The notes beneath the pieces are model-generated. The model saw nothing but the letters and a program-made list of their open reading frames with translations, did not search any database and had not been told where the DNA came from. Below are positions 8,602 to 17,486 of a stretch of 64,000 nt of DNA, one piece after another; the stretch's first letter is position 1, and each line of letters begins with the position of its first letter. A program made the translations under genes and the position numbers. The stretch lies in assembly GCA_003250975.1 (NCBI GenBank), contig QKIY01000028.1, positions 259,248 to 323,247 on the forward strand. Direction: 5' to 3'. Source of the stretch: Gammaproteobacteria bacterium (GTDB lineage Bacteria; Pseudomonadota; Gammaproteobacteria; Eutrophobiales; Eutrophobiaceae).

Positions 8602-9081
8602 ATGGAAATTACCGCAGTCTATCCGGGGACATTTGATCCCATTACCAACGGCCACCGGCAGGTGGTTGAACGGGCCGCAATGTTGTTTCACGAGATAATC
8701 TTTGCCATCGCCGGCAGCACCAGCAAGGAAACCTTGTTCTCTGTCGAGGAAAGGATTGAGCTGGCAAAGGCCGCGCTGGGCGATCTACCGAACGTCAAGG
8801 TGTGTGCCTTTTACAAGCTGGTGACGGACCTGGCCCGTGAACATCGGGCGAAGGTCATCATTCGCGGTCTTCGGGCCGTGTCTGATTTTGATTATGAGTT
8901 CCAGATGGCGGGCATGAACCGGCAGCTCTACCCGGAGGCCGAGACGGTTTTTCTGACGCCGGGCGAGAACCAGGCCTGTCTGTCATCCAGCCTGGTAAGG
9001 GAGATTGCAACACTGGGCGGTGATGTGAGCCCCTTTGTTCACCCCGAGGTGCTGAAGGCGCTCAAGAAACGCTTGGGCTGA
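8602..9081 (+). CDS. coaD: Phosphopantetheine adenylyltransferase
   Basis: CoaD makes dephospho-CoA from 4'-phosphopantetheine and ATP, the penultimate step of CoA synthesis. The 159-residue protein shows the nucleotidyltransferase motif YPGTFDPITNGH at residues 6-17, IRGLRAVSDFDYE, and the C-terminal signature SSSLVREIATLGGDVS. The length is typical for the family. It starts 7 bases after rsmD, and the ferredoxin gene begins 6 bases after its stop, so all three are probably co-transcribed. The other CoA gene of the window, coaBC, is 14 kb away. Confidence 0.97.
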   Translation: MEITAVYPGTFDPITNGHRQVVERAAMLFHEIIFAIAGSTSKETLFSVEERIELAKAALGDLPNVKVCAFYKLVTDLAREHRAKVIIRGLRAVSDFDYEFQMAGMNRQLYPEAETVFLTPGENQACLSSSLVREIATLGGDVSPFVHPEVLKALKKRLG

Positions 9082-9339
<258 letters not shown>

Positions 9340-9356
9340 GCCGAAAGACTATCTTC

Positions 9357-11048
9357 ATGCGTTATTTGTTTGCTTGTCTCTTATTCCCCTTGCTCTTTAT
9401 ACCGGTGAATGCCGCCGACGTGCCGGCGCATGCGGCGATTGCCACGGCCCATCCCTATGCCACCGAGGCCGGGATTGAGATCATGGAACAAGGTGGCAAT
9501 GCCTTTGATGCGGCGGTGGCGATCTCGGCGGTACTCGCAGTAGTCGAACCCTATAGTTCAGGGCTGGGTGGCGGTGGCTTCTGGTTGCTGCATCGTGTGC
9601 ATGACCAGTTGCAGGTAATGATCGATGGCAGGGAGGCCGCGCCGGAAGATTCCACCAGGACCATGTACCTGGATAAGGACGGCAAGCCTATCCCGGGTGC
9701 CTCGATCAACGGACCCTTGGCCGCGGGGATCCCCGGCGTGCCGGCAGGGCTGGTCTATATCAACCGCTATTTTGGCAATCTTTCCCTGGCCGATTGCCTG
9801 GCGCCCGCGATCCGCTATGCGCAGGAGGGTTTCCCCGTCACCGAACGGTATCGCAAGCTGGCCACATGGCGGCTGGAGCAACTGCGCGCCTGGCCTGAGA
9901 CCGCAGGGATCTTCCTGCAAGATAATAATGTCCCCGAGGAAGGGCATCTCATCATCCAGAAGGACCTGGCGTTGACACTGATCCGTATTGCCGAAGAGGG
10001 GCACTACGGGTTTTACGGCGGGCCGGTGGCGGAAAAGCTGATCAAAAGCGTTCGCCTGCACCAGGGGATCTGGAAGGCGCCCGACCTGCTGTCATACCAT
10101 GTCAGAGAAAGGCAGCCGGTGGTGACCCGTTTCCATAATATGCGGCTGATTTCCGCTCCACCGCCCTCCGCCGGCGGCATTGCCCTGGGGCAGATGCTGA
10201 ACATGCTGGATCAGTTCGAGCTGGACACGTTCAGTCCGCTGCTGCGCAAACACATTATTGTGGAGGTAATGCGCCGTGCATACCGGGACCGCGCCGTCTA
10301 TCTCGGTGACTCGGACTTCGTCAAGGTGCCGGTCGAGCGGTTGCTCAACACGGACTATGCCGCCGGCCTGGCCCTGAGCATCGATCCCGATCACGCCACA
10401 CCCAGCAAAGAACTGGGAGGGGTCCAGGCAGCCAGCTATGCCGGTGAAAACACCACGCATTTCTCTGTCCTGGATCACGAGGGAAACCGGGTCTCGGCCA
10501 CGCTCAGTATCAACCTGCCGTTCGGTTCGGGCTTCGTCGCCACGGGGACGGGTGTATTGCTTAACAATGAAATGGATGATTTCTCGATCAAACCCCGGGA
10601 GCCCAACAGCTATGGGCTGGTGGGTGACGAGGCCAACAGCATCGCGCCCGGCAAGCGGCCCCTGTCTAGCATGAGCCCGACCTTCCTGGAGACGGATGAG
10701 GAGGTCGCCATCCTGGGAACACCGGGTGGCAGCCGGATCATCACCATGGTGCTCCTGGCCATCCTGGATTTTGACAGTGGAAATCCCCCGGACTCCTGGG
10801 TCAGCCTGCCTCGCTATCATCACCAGTACCTGCCGGACGAGATCCAGTTTGAAAAGGACGGACTGACGGCCAGCGAACAGGAGCAATTGCGCGGCCTGGG
10901 TCACAGGCTTAGGGAACTGGACCGCGCCTACGGCAATATGCAGGCCATACTCTGGTACAGGTCGCGCAACCTGGTGTTTGCGGCCAGCGATCCCCGGGGT
11001 GAGGGAACGGCCGAGGTCTTCTCTGTTAACCCCTTAAGGAAAAAGTAG
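9357..11048 (+). CDS. ggt: Gamma-glutamyltransferase
   Basis: GGT hydrolyses or transfers the gamma-glutamyl group of glutathione in the periplasm. The 563-residue precursor has a signal peptide (residues 1-20, ending NAA). The autoprocessing site is NTTHFSV, with the predicted N-terminal nucleophile at Thr366, so the large and small subunits are about 345 and 198 residues. The oxyanion-hole region is in PLSSMSPTFL and TPGGSRI. I chose ATG 9357 because it starts the signal peptide; longer in-frame extensions run back through the ferredoxin gene. It lies 17 bases after the ferredoxin and may be read from the same transcript. Confidence 0.93.
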   Translation: MRYLFACLLFPLLFIPVNAADVPAHAAIATAHPYATEAGIEIMEQGGNAFDAAVAISAVLAVVEPYSSGLGGGGFWLLHRVHDQLQVMIDGREAAPEDSTRTMYLDKDGKPIPGASINGPLAAGIPGVPAGLVYINRYFGNLSLADCLAPAIRYAQEGFPVTERYRKLATWRLEQLRAWPETAGIFLQDNNVPEEGHLIIQKDLALTLIRIAEEGHYGFYGGPVAEKLIKSVRLHQGIWKAPDLLSYHVRERQPVVTRFHNMRLISAPPPSAGGIALGQMLNMLDQFELDTFSPLLRKHIIVEVMRRAYRDRAVYLGDSDFVKVPVERLLNTDYAAGLALSIDPDHATPSKELGGVQAASYAGENTTHFSVLDHEGNRVSATLSINLPFGSGFVATGTGVLLNNEMDDFSIKPREPNSYGLVGDEANSIAPGKRPLSSMSPTFLETDEEVAILGTPGGSRIITMVLLAILDFDSGNPPDSWVSLPRYHHQYLPDEIQFEKDGLTASEQEQLRGLGHRLRELDRAYGNMQAILWYRSRNLVFAASDPRGEGTAEVFSVNPLRKK

Positions 11049-11196
11049 CGTTTATACAAGAACCAGGACCCCCGACCACGGTCGAATTTGTAAGGTAATG
11101 GCTGCGGGGAGAGGTCAGCATATTGCCCGCAGTACGCCATAGGGGCGCCATAATTCCTGGCTAGACTAAACGAGAAACCGTTAAAGGAGTTAACCC

Positions 11197-12012
11197 ATGT
11201 CCAGAATAAGTGTCGTCATAATTACAGCAGCTATGTGCCTGGGTCCCGCCAGCGCATTTTCCAAGGAATCCATGATAAACCCGGTCCAGTATAATTATCC
11301 GCCCGTTAATCATTACATCAACGGGACCTGCAATATCACGTTGCGGCCCGACAAGGCGGTTATCGCCGGTGGCATGAGCGTTGAGAGCGTGATGCCCGGT
11401 GAAGCCAGGGAAAAGCTCGATACCCAGGTTGAAGTCCTGAAGGCCTATGTTGAGAAGCAGGGTGGACAGTATGTCCCGCTGGAGCGGGTACGGGCGGTGA
11501 ACCCGGCCCAGGGCGGTCGCCACGGAGAAATGGCCGAGGCTATGCCTTTCCTGAGCATACAGCGCATGGAACTCGAGTTTCCGGTTGCGACAGATATCGA
11601 TGCGGTACTCGAAAAAGTGTTGCAGCTGGGCATGGATCGCTACGGTAACCAGATGACCCTCCACCGGTCAGGTGGCCAGCCCCAGATCATCGTCCGCTAC
11701 CGCTTCTCGGGCGTGGAAGAGAACATCAACAGCCTGATTGACAGTTGCAAGCACTCGGCGGTGGTGAGCTGGTGTGAAGCCGAGGGCCGGTTGATGGGCC
11801 ATCGCTGGTGTGATGATGAGAAGCCGGAACGTCGTTTCGTGGTCAAGAACATGAACCTGCAGTCCCAGCCGGTGATGCAGGAGAACGGCTATGTGAACGC
11901 GCTGAGTCTCTACTATTCGGGTGGCAACCTGAATGTGCCTCGGCTGGAACTGATGGGTAATATTGAACTGAAATTAAAGGGTGCGATCTCTCTCTCAGCG
12001 ACAGGGAACTAG
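11197..12012 (+). CDS. Secreted protein of unknown function, possibly SIMPL-like
   Basis: I do not firmly recognise this 271-residue protein. It has a signal peptide (residues 1-21) and a strong AAGGAG ribosome-binding site before ATG 11197. The segment CNITLRPDKAVIAGG, followed by a long helix and an alternating beta/alpha pattern, resembles SIMPL/DUF541 periplasmic proteins, but the match is weak. Four cysteines could form disulfides, including SCKHSAVVSWC. The stop is two bases before the next gene, also secreted and unknown, so the two are translationally linked and may work together in the cell envelope. Confidence 0.6.
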   Translation: MSRISVVIITAAMCLGPASAFSKESMINPVQYNYPPVNHYINGTCNITLRPDKAVIAGGMSVESVMPGEAREKLDTQVEVLKAYVEKQGGQYVPLERVRAVNPAQGGRHGEMAEAMPFLSIQRMELEFPVATDIDAVLEKVLQLGMDRYGNQMTLHRSGGQPQIIVRYRFSGVEENINSLIDSCKHSAVVSWCEAEGRLMGHRWCDDEKPERRFVVKNMNLQSQPVMQENGYVNALSLYYSGGNLNVPRLELMGNIELKLKGAISLSATGN

Positions 12013-12014
12013 CC

Positions 12015-13649
12015 TTGCGTCCCTGGATTGCCCTGTTGATGTCCCTGCTGGCGGGGACGGTGATGGCGGAGTCGGTTGAATCCCGCCTGATCAGGACGAT
12101 TCAGATCGGTGTCCCGCAACAGATCTCCGCTGCTGAGATCCTCGCCTATGCCAATGACAGCGCGACCAGTTACACCGGGCATCTGCTTGCACGTGGCGCA
12201 CTGGTCAGAATCGGGCAGGACAAGGGTTTCCCTGACTGGCCGTTGGCAAGGCTGCTGGATCGGACCCTTTCGCAATTGCAACGCCATACCCATCATATCC
12301 GGATGCCGGGGGACCTCCCGGGGGGATACCGTGGGGAACACCTGATCGCCACGCTGACCTATGCGATGGTGATGTCGGGCCAGCAGGAAGAGGCAACGGA
12401 GGTCCTGGCCCTTCACAGCCAGAGCCGCAGCAATTACAAGCGGGCCGTGGCCTTGCAGGCTCTGCGCTATATCGGCAGCCGGGAGGCGGACGATATTATT
12501 CAGGCTGCGGCAGAAGCCCGGGGGCAGGATAATTATGTCGATAATCTGCTGGCAGACCACCATTATCCGTTTCTTTATGAGCTCCGGGACCGCAGCTCTC
12601 TCATACCGCCGGATCAACGTGATCGTCAGTTACTGCTGAAACTTACCCGGCAGGGCTGCGGCGAAACTGCTGCGATGGCGACTTACCTGCTGGGCTTTTT
12701 TTCAAATAATGATGATCATGCCGAGGCCGAGATCGAAAGGCTCAGAGAGCTTTCCGGCCTGTCCTGTTTTTATACCCGGTTCTTTGCCCGGCGTGCACTG
12801 GCCCTGCGGTCCGGTGAAACCCCCGAATACTGGATCGCGCAATACAGGAAGGAAAAAGATGCCTGGCAGCGGGCCCAGCTGGTCCGCATCCTGCTGGCTT
12901 ACTATGGCAAGGATGTCCTGGCGGCCACGCTTGAATTGTTAAAGACCGAGCCCAGCCAATATGTGCAATGGGAATTAATGCACGGCAATATCGAAATTCG
13001 TGAAGGGGCCGACTGGCGTGGTTACTGGGACATCTGGCTGACACCGACACTGCAGTTCCGGCTCAATCACTCAAACGCGGCCGGGGACCTGCCGGAGCAG
13101 GACCTGGATGAGCTTCTGTCCTGGCTGGAATCAGGTGCCATACCGCAGGACAAGGTGGTGCGCAACCATCTGCTTTATGCGCTGGGCCGCTCCGTCAATG
13201 GCCCTGACAGCCGGCGGTTGCTCGGGGTGTTCAATAATCTGGGGGACAAACAGGAAAATTGGTGGATACTGGCGACAATCAATGACCCCGAGGTTCTGCC
13301 GCTCCTCTATTACTGGCGCCAGCAGGGCGATGACGAGCGTCAGACCCTGACCGGGATCATCAACCGGCTTGAATCACGACTACAGAACCGTGGTCCGTCC
13401 GGAAAGGGCGCCTGTTGCCAGCCGACCCGCGAATGCCTGGAAGAGCACCTCGGCAGCATCGCCAACCAGGAGGTGATCCTCAATAACGAAGACGAGGTGA
13501 CGGAGTGGTTGCAGGCCGGACAGGCTGAGGATGGTTTCCGAATCGAATTCCAGGACACCCTGCAGCGGATCGCGGTTGTCAGTCGCCCGGATGATAAACC
13601 TGCAGAGGAATGGCAACACCTCTTCGGTTGCTGGCGAAAGGTGGATTAA
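12015..13649 (+). CDS. Secreted alpha-helical repeat protein of unknown function
   Basis: This 544-residue protein has a signal peptide (RPWIALLMSLLAGTVMA) and a TTG start at 12015, two bases after the preceding stop. The body is rich in amphipathic helices of about 30-40 residues (for example SNYKRAVALQALRYIGSRE and WQRAQLVRILLAYYGKD), suggesting HEAT-like repeats. A C-terminal cysteine cluster (ACCQPTREC) and a final Cys near the end could form disulfides. No catalytic motif is visible. Its tight coupling to the preceding secreted protein suggests a joint envelope function. It converges on mutM with only a 3-base gap and no visible terminator. Confidence 0.65.
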   Translation: MRPWIALLMSLLAGTVMAESVESRLIRTIQIGVPQQISAAEILAYANDSATSYTGHLLARGALVRIGQDKGFPDWPLARLLDRTLSQLQRHTHHIRMPGDLPGGYRGEHLIATLTYAMVMSGQQEEATEVLALHSQSRSNYKRAVALQALRYIGSREADDIIQAAAEARGQDNYVDNLLADHHYPFLYELRDRSSLIPPDQRDRQLLLKLTRQGCGETAAMATYLLGFFSNNDDHAEAEIERLRELSGLSCFYTRFFARRALALRSGETPEYWIAQYRKEKDAWQRAQLVRILLAYYGKDVLAATLELLKTEPSQYVQWELMHGNIEIREGADWRGYWDIWLTPTLQFRLNHSNAAGDLPEQDLDELLSWLESGAIPQDKVVRNHLLYALGRSVNGPDSRRLLGVFNNLGDKQENWWILATINDPEVLPLLYYWRQQGDDERQTLTGIINRLESRLQNRGPSGKGACCQPTRECLEEHLGSIANQEVILNNEDEVTEWLQAGQAEDGFRIEFQDTLQRIAVVSRPDDKPAEEWQHLFGCWRKVD

Positions 13650-13652
13650 ACC

Positions 13653-14468
13653 CTAGGTCTGGCAGTGGGGGCAATAGTACGTCGTCCTTTGCCCGGGGCG
13701 TATTGATCGGATTGGTGACTTGCATCTCTGGCATGGCAGACCGGTGCGGTCATAGACCTGTAAATCGTGTTTAAAATAACCTGGTTCCCCGGTGCCGTTA
13801 ACGAAATCACGCAGCGTCGTCCCGCCCTTGGCCAAAGCTTCTTGCAGGACCTCCCTGATCGCCGGCACCAGTCTTTCATAACGCTGTCTTGAAATCCTGC
13901 CCGCCGCGCGCAGTGGGTGTATGCCTGCCTTGTATAGTGACTCGCTGGCGTAGATGTTACCCACGCCGACCACGGTGCGGCTGTCCATGATGAAATCCTT
14001 GATTGCCTGCCTGCGTTTTCTTGAACGGGAATACAAATAATCCGACGAGAGGTCATTGCCCAAAGGCTCTGGCCCCAGGTGTTTCAACAAGGTGTGTTGC
14101 AACGGTGCGTCGGATGTCAGGTGGATGGAACCAAATCGGCGCGGGTCACGCAAACGCATGATGTGGCCGGCAGCAAACAGGAAGTCAACGTGATCGTGTT
14201 TCCCTGCCGGATATTCCGTCTTGATGATCCGCAGGCTGCCGGACATACCAAGGTGCAACAGCAGGTGGCAGTCTTCCAGATCGAAGACCAGGTATTTGCC
14301 CCTGCGCCAGAGTTTTCTGATCGTCTTCCCTGTTAATATTTTTTCAAGATCATCCGGCACAGGCCAGCGCAAGCGTGGGTCGCGCACTGTTACCCGTTTT
14401 ATTTTTTCACCGATAACAAATGGCGCAATCCCTTTCCGGGTGGTTTCAACTTCAGGCAGTTCAGGCAT
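13653..14468 (-). CDS. mutM: Formamidopyrimidine-DNA glycosylase (Fpg/MutM)
   Basis: MutM removes 8-oxoguanine and formamidopyrimidines from DNA and cleaves the AP site. The 271-residue protein begins with PELPEVE, in which Pro2 and Glu3 are catalytic. It has the beta-hairpin lysine in GKYLVFDLE and the helix-two-turn-helix region (VVGVGNIYASESLYKAGIHP). The C-terminal zinc finger is C-x2-C...C-x2-C (CQRC and CPHC), ending at the stop. It sits 27 bases downstream of the DUF4340 gene of the ABC module and could be read from that transcript. In many gammaproteobacteria mutM follows rpmG; here it is about 8 kb away. Confidence 0.97.
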   Translation of the reverse strand: MPELPEVETTRKGIAPFVIGEKIKRVTVRDPRLRWPVPDDLEKILTGKTIRKLWRRGKYLVFDLEDCHLLLHLGMSGSLRIIKTEYPAGKHDHVDFLFAAGHIMRLRDPRRFGSIHLTSDAPLQHTLLKHLGPEPLGNDLSSDYLYSRSRKRRQAIKDFIMDSRTVVGVGNIYASESLYKAGIHPLRAAGRISRQRYERLVPAIREVLQEALAKGGTTLRDFVNGTGEPGYFKHDLQVYDRTGLPCQRCKSPIRSIRPGQRTTYYCPHCQT

Positions 14469-14495
14469 GACAGCAGTTAAAAGCTACAAGAAAAA

Positions 14496-15353
14496 CTATT
14501 GCGGACCAGTTGCTTTTTTTTCAGGGTTAGGGAACAGACTGTCAGTGTCGTAGCCGCTGATATGATACTGGATGCCCGTATCGGAACGGGCGAGCACTAG
14601 GCTCGGTGCAGGCGAGACAATATAAAAATCAATATCACCGGACTGTTCAGTTGACACCGTTATCCGTTGCATATCGGTGTTTGTATTTTCGTAGGCATTC
14701 AGAGTGATAGCGCTGATGTCCTGCCAGGCCTCGATAATCGCCGCAATCTGCTTTTCATTGATACCGGCATCAGGATTGATCAGCCAGTGTCCTTCTGACT
14801 TGCTGATTTCGTAATCAGGCAATACCAGCCGGGTAATCGTACTGTGTGCCGGTAACAGGCGCGCATCGAGAAAAAAAGTTGCCGGCGCCTGTAGTTGTTC
14901 ATAAAGGCTATCGTTAATAAGGTGAACCTGATCTGCCGCCATCACATAGCGCGATCGATCCAGCGGGTTGTCGATCCCGAAATCGATACGTGTTTCATTA
15001 AAGATGATTGAAACATGAGGTTGATCGAGCCCGAAACGTTTGAGATCAAGCCCATCCCGATCAAACTGCGCGTAGCTGTGTGCAGCAGGAAGTTTCAACA
15101 GGGTGTTTAACCGTGCCGGGTTGGCGGGCAGGGTATAAGGTGACTGCATCCACCATTGCCCGTCTCTCCGTGCAAAAGCGATCATTTCCTTATCATCCTG
15201 CAATATGCTGATAGACCCGATAGTATCAGGCGACAACCCGGTCAGCGAGATATCTTTATCTATATTGTCCTGTTTGCCTGTCACTACCAGCATGATGCCC
15301 AGCAGGATAATGGTTGAGACCAGCAGCAGGTTGATCAACAGACGTGATTGCAT
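14496..15353 (-). CDS. DUF4340 protein of a Gld-like ABC transporter module
   Basis: This 285-residue protein has an N-terminal membrane anchor (LLINLLLVSTIILLGIMLV) and a periplasmic beta-rich domain typical of DUF4340 (DGQWWMQSPYTLPANPARLNTLL, then the RFGLDQP segment). Members of this family are encoded next to Gld-like ABC systems, where they are thought to accompany the extracytoplasmic GldG-like subunit. The start is 3 bases after the GldG-like stop. The substrate and exact role are unknown. Confidence 0.8.
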   Translation of the reverse strand: MQSRLLINLLLVSTIILLGIMLVVTGKQDNIDKDISLTGLSPDTIGSISILQDDKEMIAFARRDGQWWMQSPYTLPANPARLNTLLKLPAAHSYAQFDRDGLDLKRFGLDQPHVSIIFNETRIDFGIDNPLDRSRYVMAADQVHLINDSLYEQLQAPATFFLDARLLPAHSTITRLVLPDYEISKSEGHWLINPDAGINEKQIAAIIEAWQDISAITLNAYENTNTDMQRITVSTEQSGDIDFYIVSPAPSLVLARSDTGIQYHISGYDTDSLFPNPEKKATGPQ

Positions 15354-15356
15354 GAG

Positions 15357-16733
15357 TTACCGCTTTCGCCTTCTCCACCAGATTACAAGGCCGGTTGTTG
15401 CGAGTGATATAGGCAATATCAGCAGGAAACCGAAACCTATCAGCGCCGAGGCAAGAGGTGTTAATTGCAGTTGTGTATCTGCTACGGTGTGTGCCGATAT
15501 GGTAATCAGGGCATCATCATGGCTCAGCCAATTTATCATCCTGATACCGAGCGCCATGTTGCCACTGTTGGCAACATAGGTATTGGAAAGAAAGTCGCCG
15601 TCTCCAACGACAATAATACGCTGGTTCTTTATAACGGTGTCAGTGTCATCTTTGACTTCAACTTCCCTTTCAAGGCTAATACCGAGATTGACCGGTCCCA
15701 CAATATCCTTGCCTTCATCGTAATTGACTTCACCTTCAAGCTTGCCTTTCTCGATCCAGGTGTGATCTCCGGTAGATATCAATGGACGCAACTTCCAGCT
15801 GCCATCTTTCTTTTCGCTGATTGCGGTCGCCGTCGGAAAGAACGTAGTCAGATTAAAATTGTCGATTGCTGGATGCAGTGGATAAAGACTTGGCGTCTGC
15901 ATAACGATAGTGGGATCATCAAGGCCGATGATCCTGCCGGCAAAATCAATGATCATTCCCGACTCTATTGAAATATCGAGTTGCTCTGCAATAACATCAA
16001 GGCCGTGCTGTTTGCCAGGGTCAGCGAGCCAAAAAAGATTGCCGCCCTGTTTTATATAATCTGAAATGATTTCCAGTTCCCCGGGCAACAGATCCACAGA
16101 CGGTCCTGCAAGGACCAGTACCTGGGTATTGGCAGGGATCGTCTTTACCTGGACAAGGTTTATGGGCTGGATGATAAAGCCCTTGTTCTGCAGTTGTTTG
16201 CCCCACTCATTGAGGTCATGGTTAGCCTCGCCAAGCGGATCCCTTTCACCATGACCTTCGAGAAAGGCGAGCCAGCGTTCGGCGCCGCGCGCCAGTCGCT
16301 GCAGGGCGTTGCTGATATCTTCTTCGCCAACGCTTTGAACATGCTCGTTGCGGCCATTGTATTTTATAACCAGTTCACCGTTCACGGCGATTCCCAGGTT
16401 GCGCACCTCATCCGGCACCACATCAGGGTTAACAAAATTCAGGGAGATATCCTTCTTTACCCTTTGATACTTGCCGATGATCCTGCGGATAGCATCACGC
16501 AGATTGACGTCTTCACGCGCATAGGCGGTTATCGTTATTGGGTCTTGCATTTTTCCCAACAAGCCGACACTGGCAGCAGAAAGTGTGTGACGTGCATTGC
16601 GGGTCAGATCGAAGTGGAATTCATAACGTGTACTTAGCCACGCCAGCAGACAGGCGGCAACGACGATCAATAAACCAGTAAGAAAGTTATTAATGCGTGA
16701 TCGGGTTTTATTTGAAAGCGCTATTTTCATCAC
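15357..16733 (-). CDS. GldG-like ABC transporter auxiliary subunit
   Basis: This 458-residue protein of the ABC_transp_aux/GldG family has an N-terminal membrane helix (about 16-34). The following FDLTRNARHTLSAAS is the family hallmark (D-L-T-x7-T-L-S). A long periplasmic domain contains VLVLAGPSVDLLPGELE, and a second helix lies at the C-terminus before a basic tail (WWRRRKR). In Bacteroidetes the GldA-GldF-GldG system supports gliding; in Proteobacteria homologues of this type have no settled function. It follows the permease gene by 3 bases and precedes the DUF4340 gene. Start at ATG 16733 or the adjacent ATG at 16730. Confidence 0.85.
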   Translation of the reverse strand: MMKIALSNKTRSRINNFLTGLLIVVAACLLAWLSTRYEFHFDLTRNARHTLSAASVGLLGKMQDPITITAYAREDVNLRDAIRRIIGKYQRVKKDISLNFVNPDVVPDEVRNLGIAVNGELVIKYNGRNEHVQSVGEEDISNALQRLARGAERWLAFLEGHGERDPLGEANHDLNEWGKQLQNKGFIIQPINLVQVKTIPANTQVLVLAGPSVDLLPGELEIISDYIKQGGNLFWLADPGKQHGLDVIAEQLDISIESGMIIDFAGRIIGLDDPTIVMQTPSLYPLHPAIDNFNLTTFFPTATAISEKKDGSWKLRPLISTGDHTWIEKGKLEGEVNYDEGKDIVGPVNLGISLEREVEVKDDTDTVIKNQRIIVVGDGDFLSNTYVANSGNMALGIRMINWLSHDDALITISAHTVADTQLQLTPLASALIGFGFLLILPISLATTGLVIWWRRRKR

Positions 16734-16736
16734 ATA

Positions 16737-17486
16737 TTACTGGTGCAATCTTTCGGCATCTAGCCGCCAGATGCTCAGGGTTATAAACGTCAGGATGACA
16801 ATGAGGTAATAGATAACATCTACAGAATTGACTGCGCCGATGATTAGATTGTTGTAATGGTTAAGCAGAGACAGATAAGACAACACCTCCCTGGTAGTCT
16901 CGTTACCCGTATTTGCTGCAAGGTTGATCATCCACAACACGAACAGAACGCCAAAGGTCATGATTGCAGCGGCCGAAGGTTGGCCTGTCAGGGTAGAAAT
17001 GAACATGCCGATGGCGGTAAAACTCGCTATCAGTAATATCAGGCCGAACAACCCGGACAGCAATAGCAGAAAATCTACAGGTGTGCCCAGAAACAATGAC
17101 AAGGGCATTAAGGCAATTAGCCCGAGGAGTACCAGGCAAAAGCCGAGCAGGCCAAGATACTTCCCCACTACCATTTCAGTCAGGCTGACAGGTGATGATA
17201 ACAACAGACTCATGGTGCCGTTACGCCTTTCTTCACTAAAGATTCGCATGGTAATAAAGGGTGTAACCAGCAGGACTATGATTCCCGAGATCTGGAACAG
17301 CCCCGTGACGACAATCTCTGTTACACCCCGTCCCGTATTCCAGGGAGCAGGGTTCATAAATTCACTCAGTAACAGAAGGAAAAACATAGCCAGTAAAAAC
17401 TCGACAACGCCGAGTATTGTCCATGCCAGGGGAGATTTGAACAGCCGGCGCATCTCATGGGTGGCGATAGCGCTGATGTTACTCAT
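16737..17486 (-). CDS. ABC-2 type permease (GldF-like)
   Basis: This 249-residue integral membrane protein has six predicted helices. The family-typical motif RIFSEERRNGTMSLLLSSPVS lies between helices 2 and 3, at the cytosolic face. It is the membrane component of the ABC module encoded with the ATPase upstream (4-base overlap) and the GldG-like subunit downstream (3-base gap). The substrate is unknown; the gene set matches the Gld-type, not the NosDFY or drug-export type. Confidence 0.88.
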   Translation of the reverse strand: MSNISAIATHEMRRLFKSPLAWTILGVVEFLLAMFFLLLLSEFMNPAPWNTGRGVTEIVVTGLFQISGIIVLLVTPFITMRIFSEERRNGTMSLLLSSPVSLTEMVVGKYLGLLGFCLVLLGLIALMPLSLFLGTPVDFLLLLSGLFGLILLIASFTAIGMFISTLTGQPSAAAIMTFGVLFVLWMINLAANTGNETTREVLSYLSLLNHYNNLIIGAVNSVDVIYYLIVILTFITLSIWRLDAERLHQ

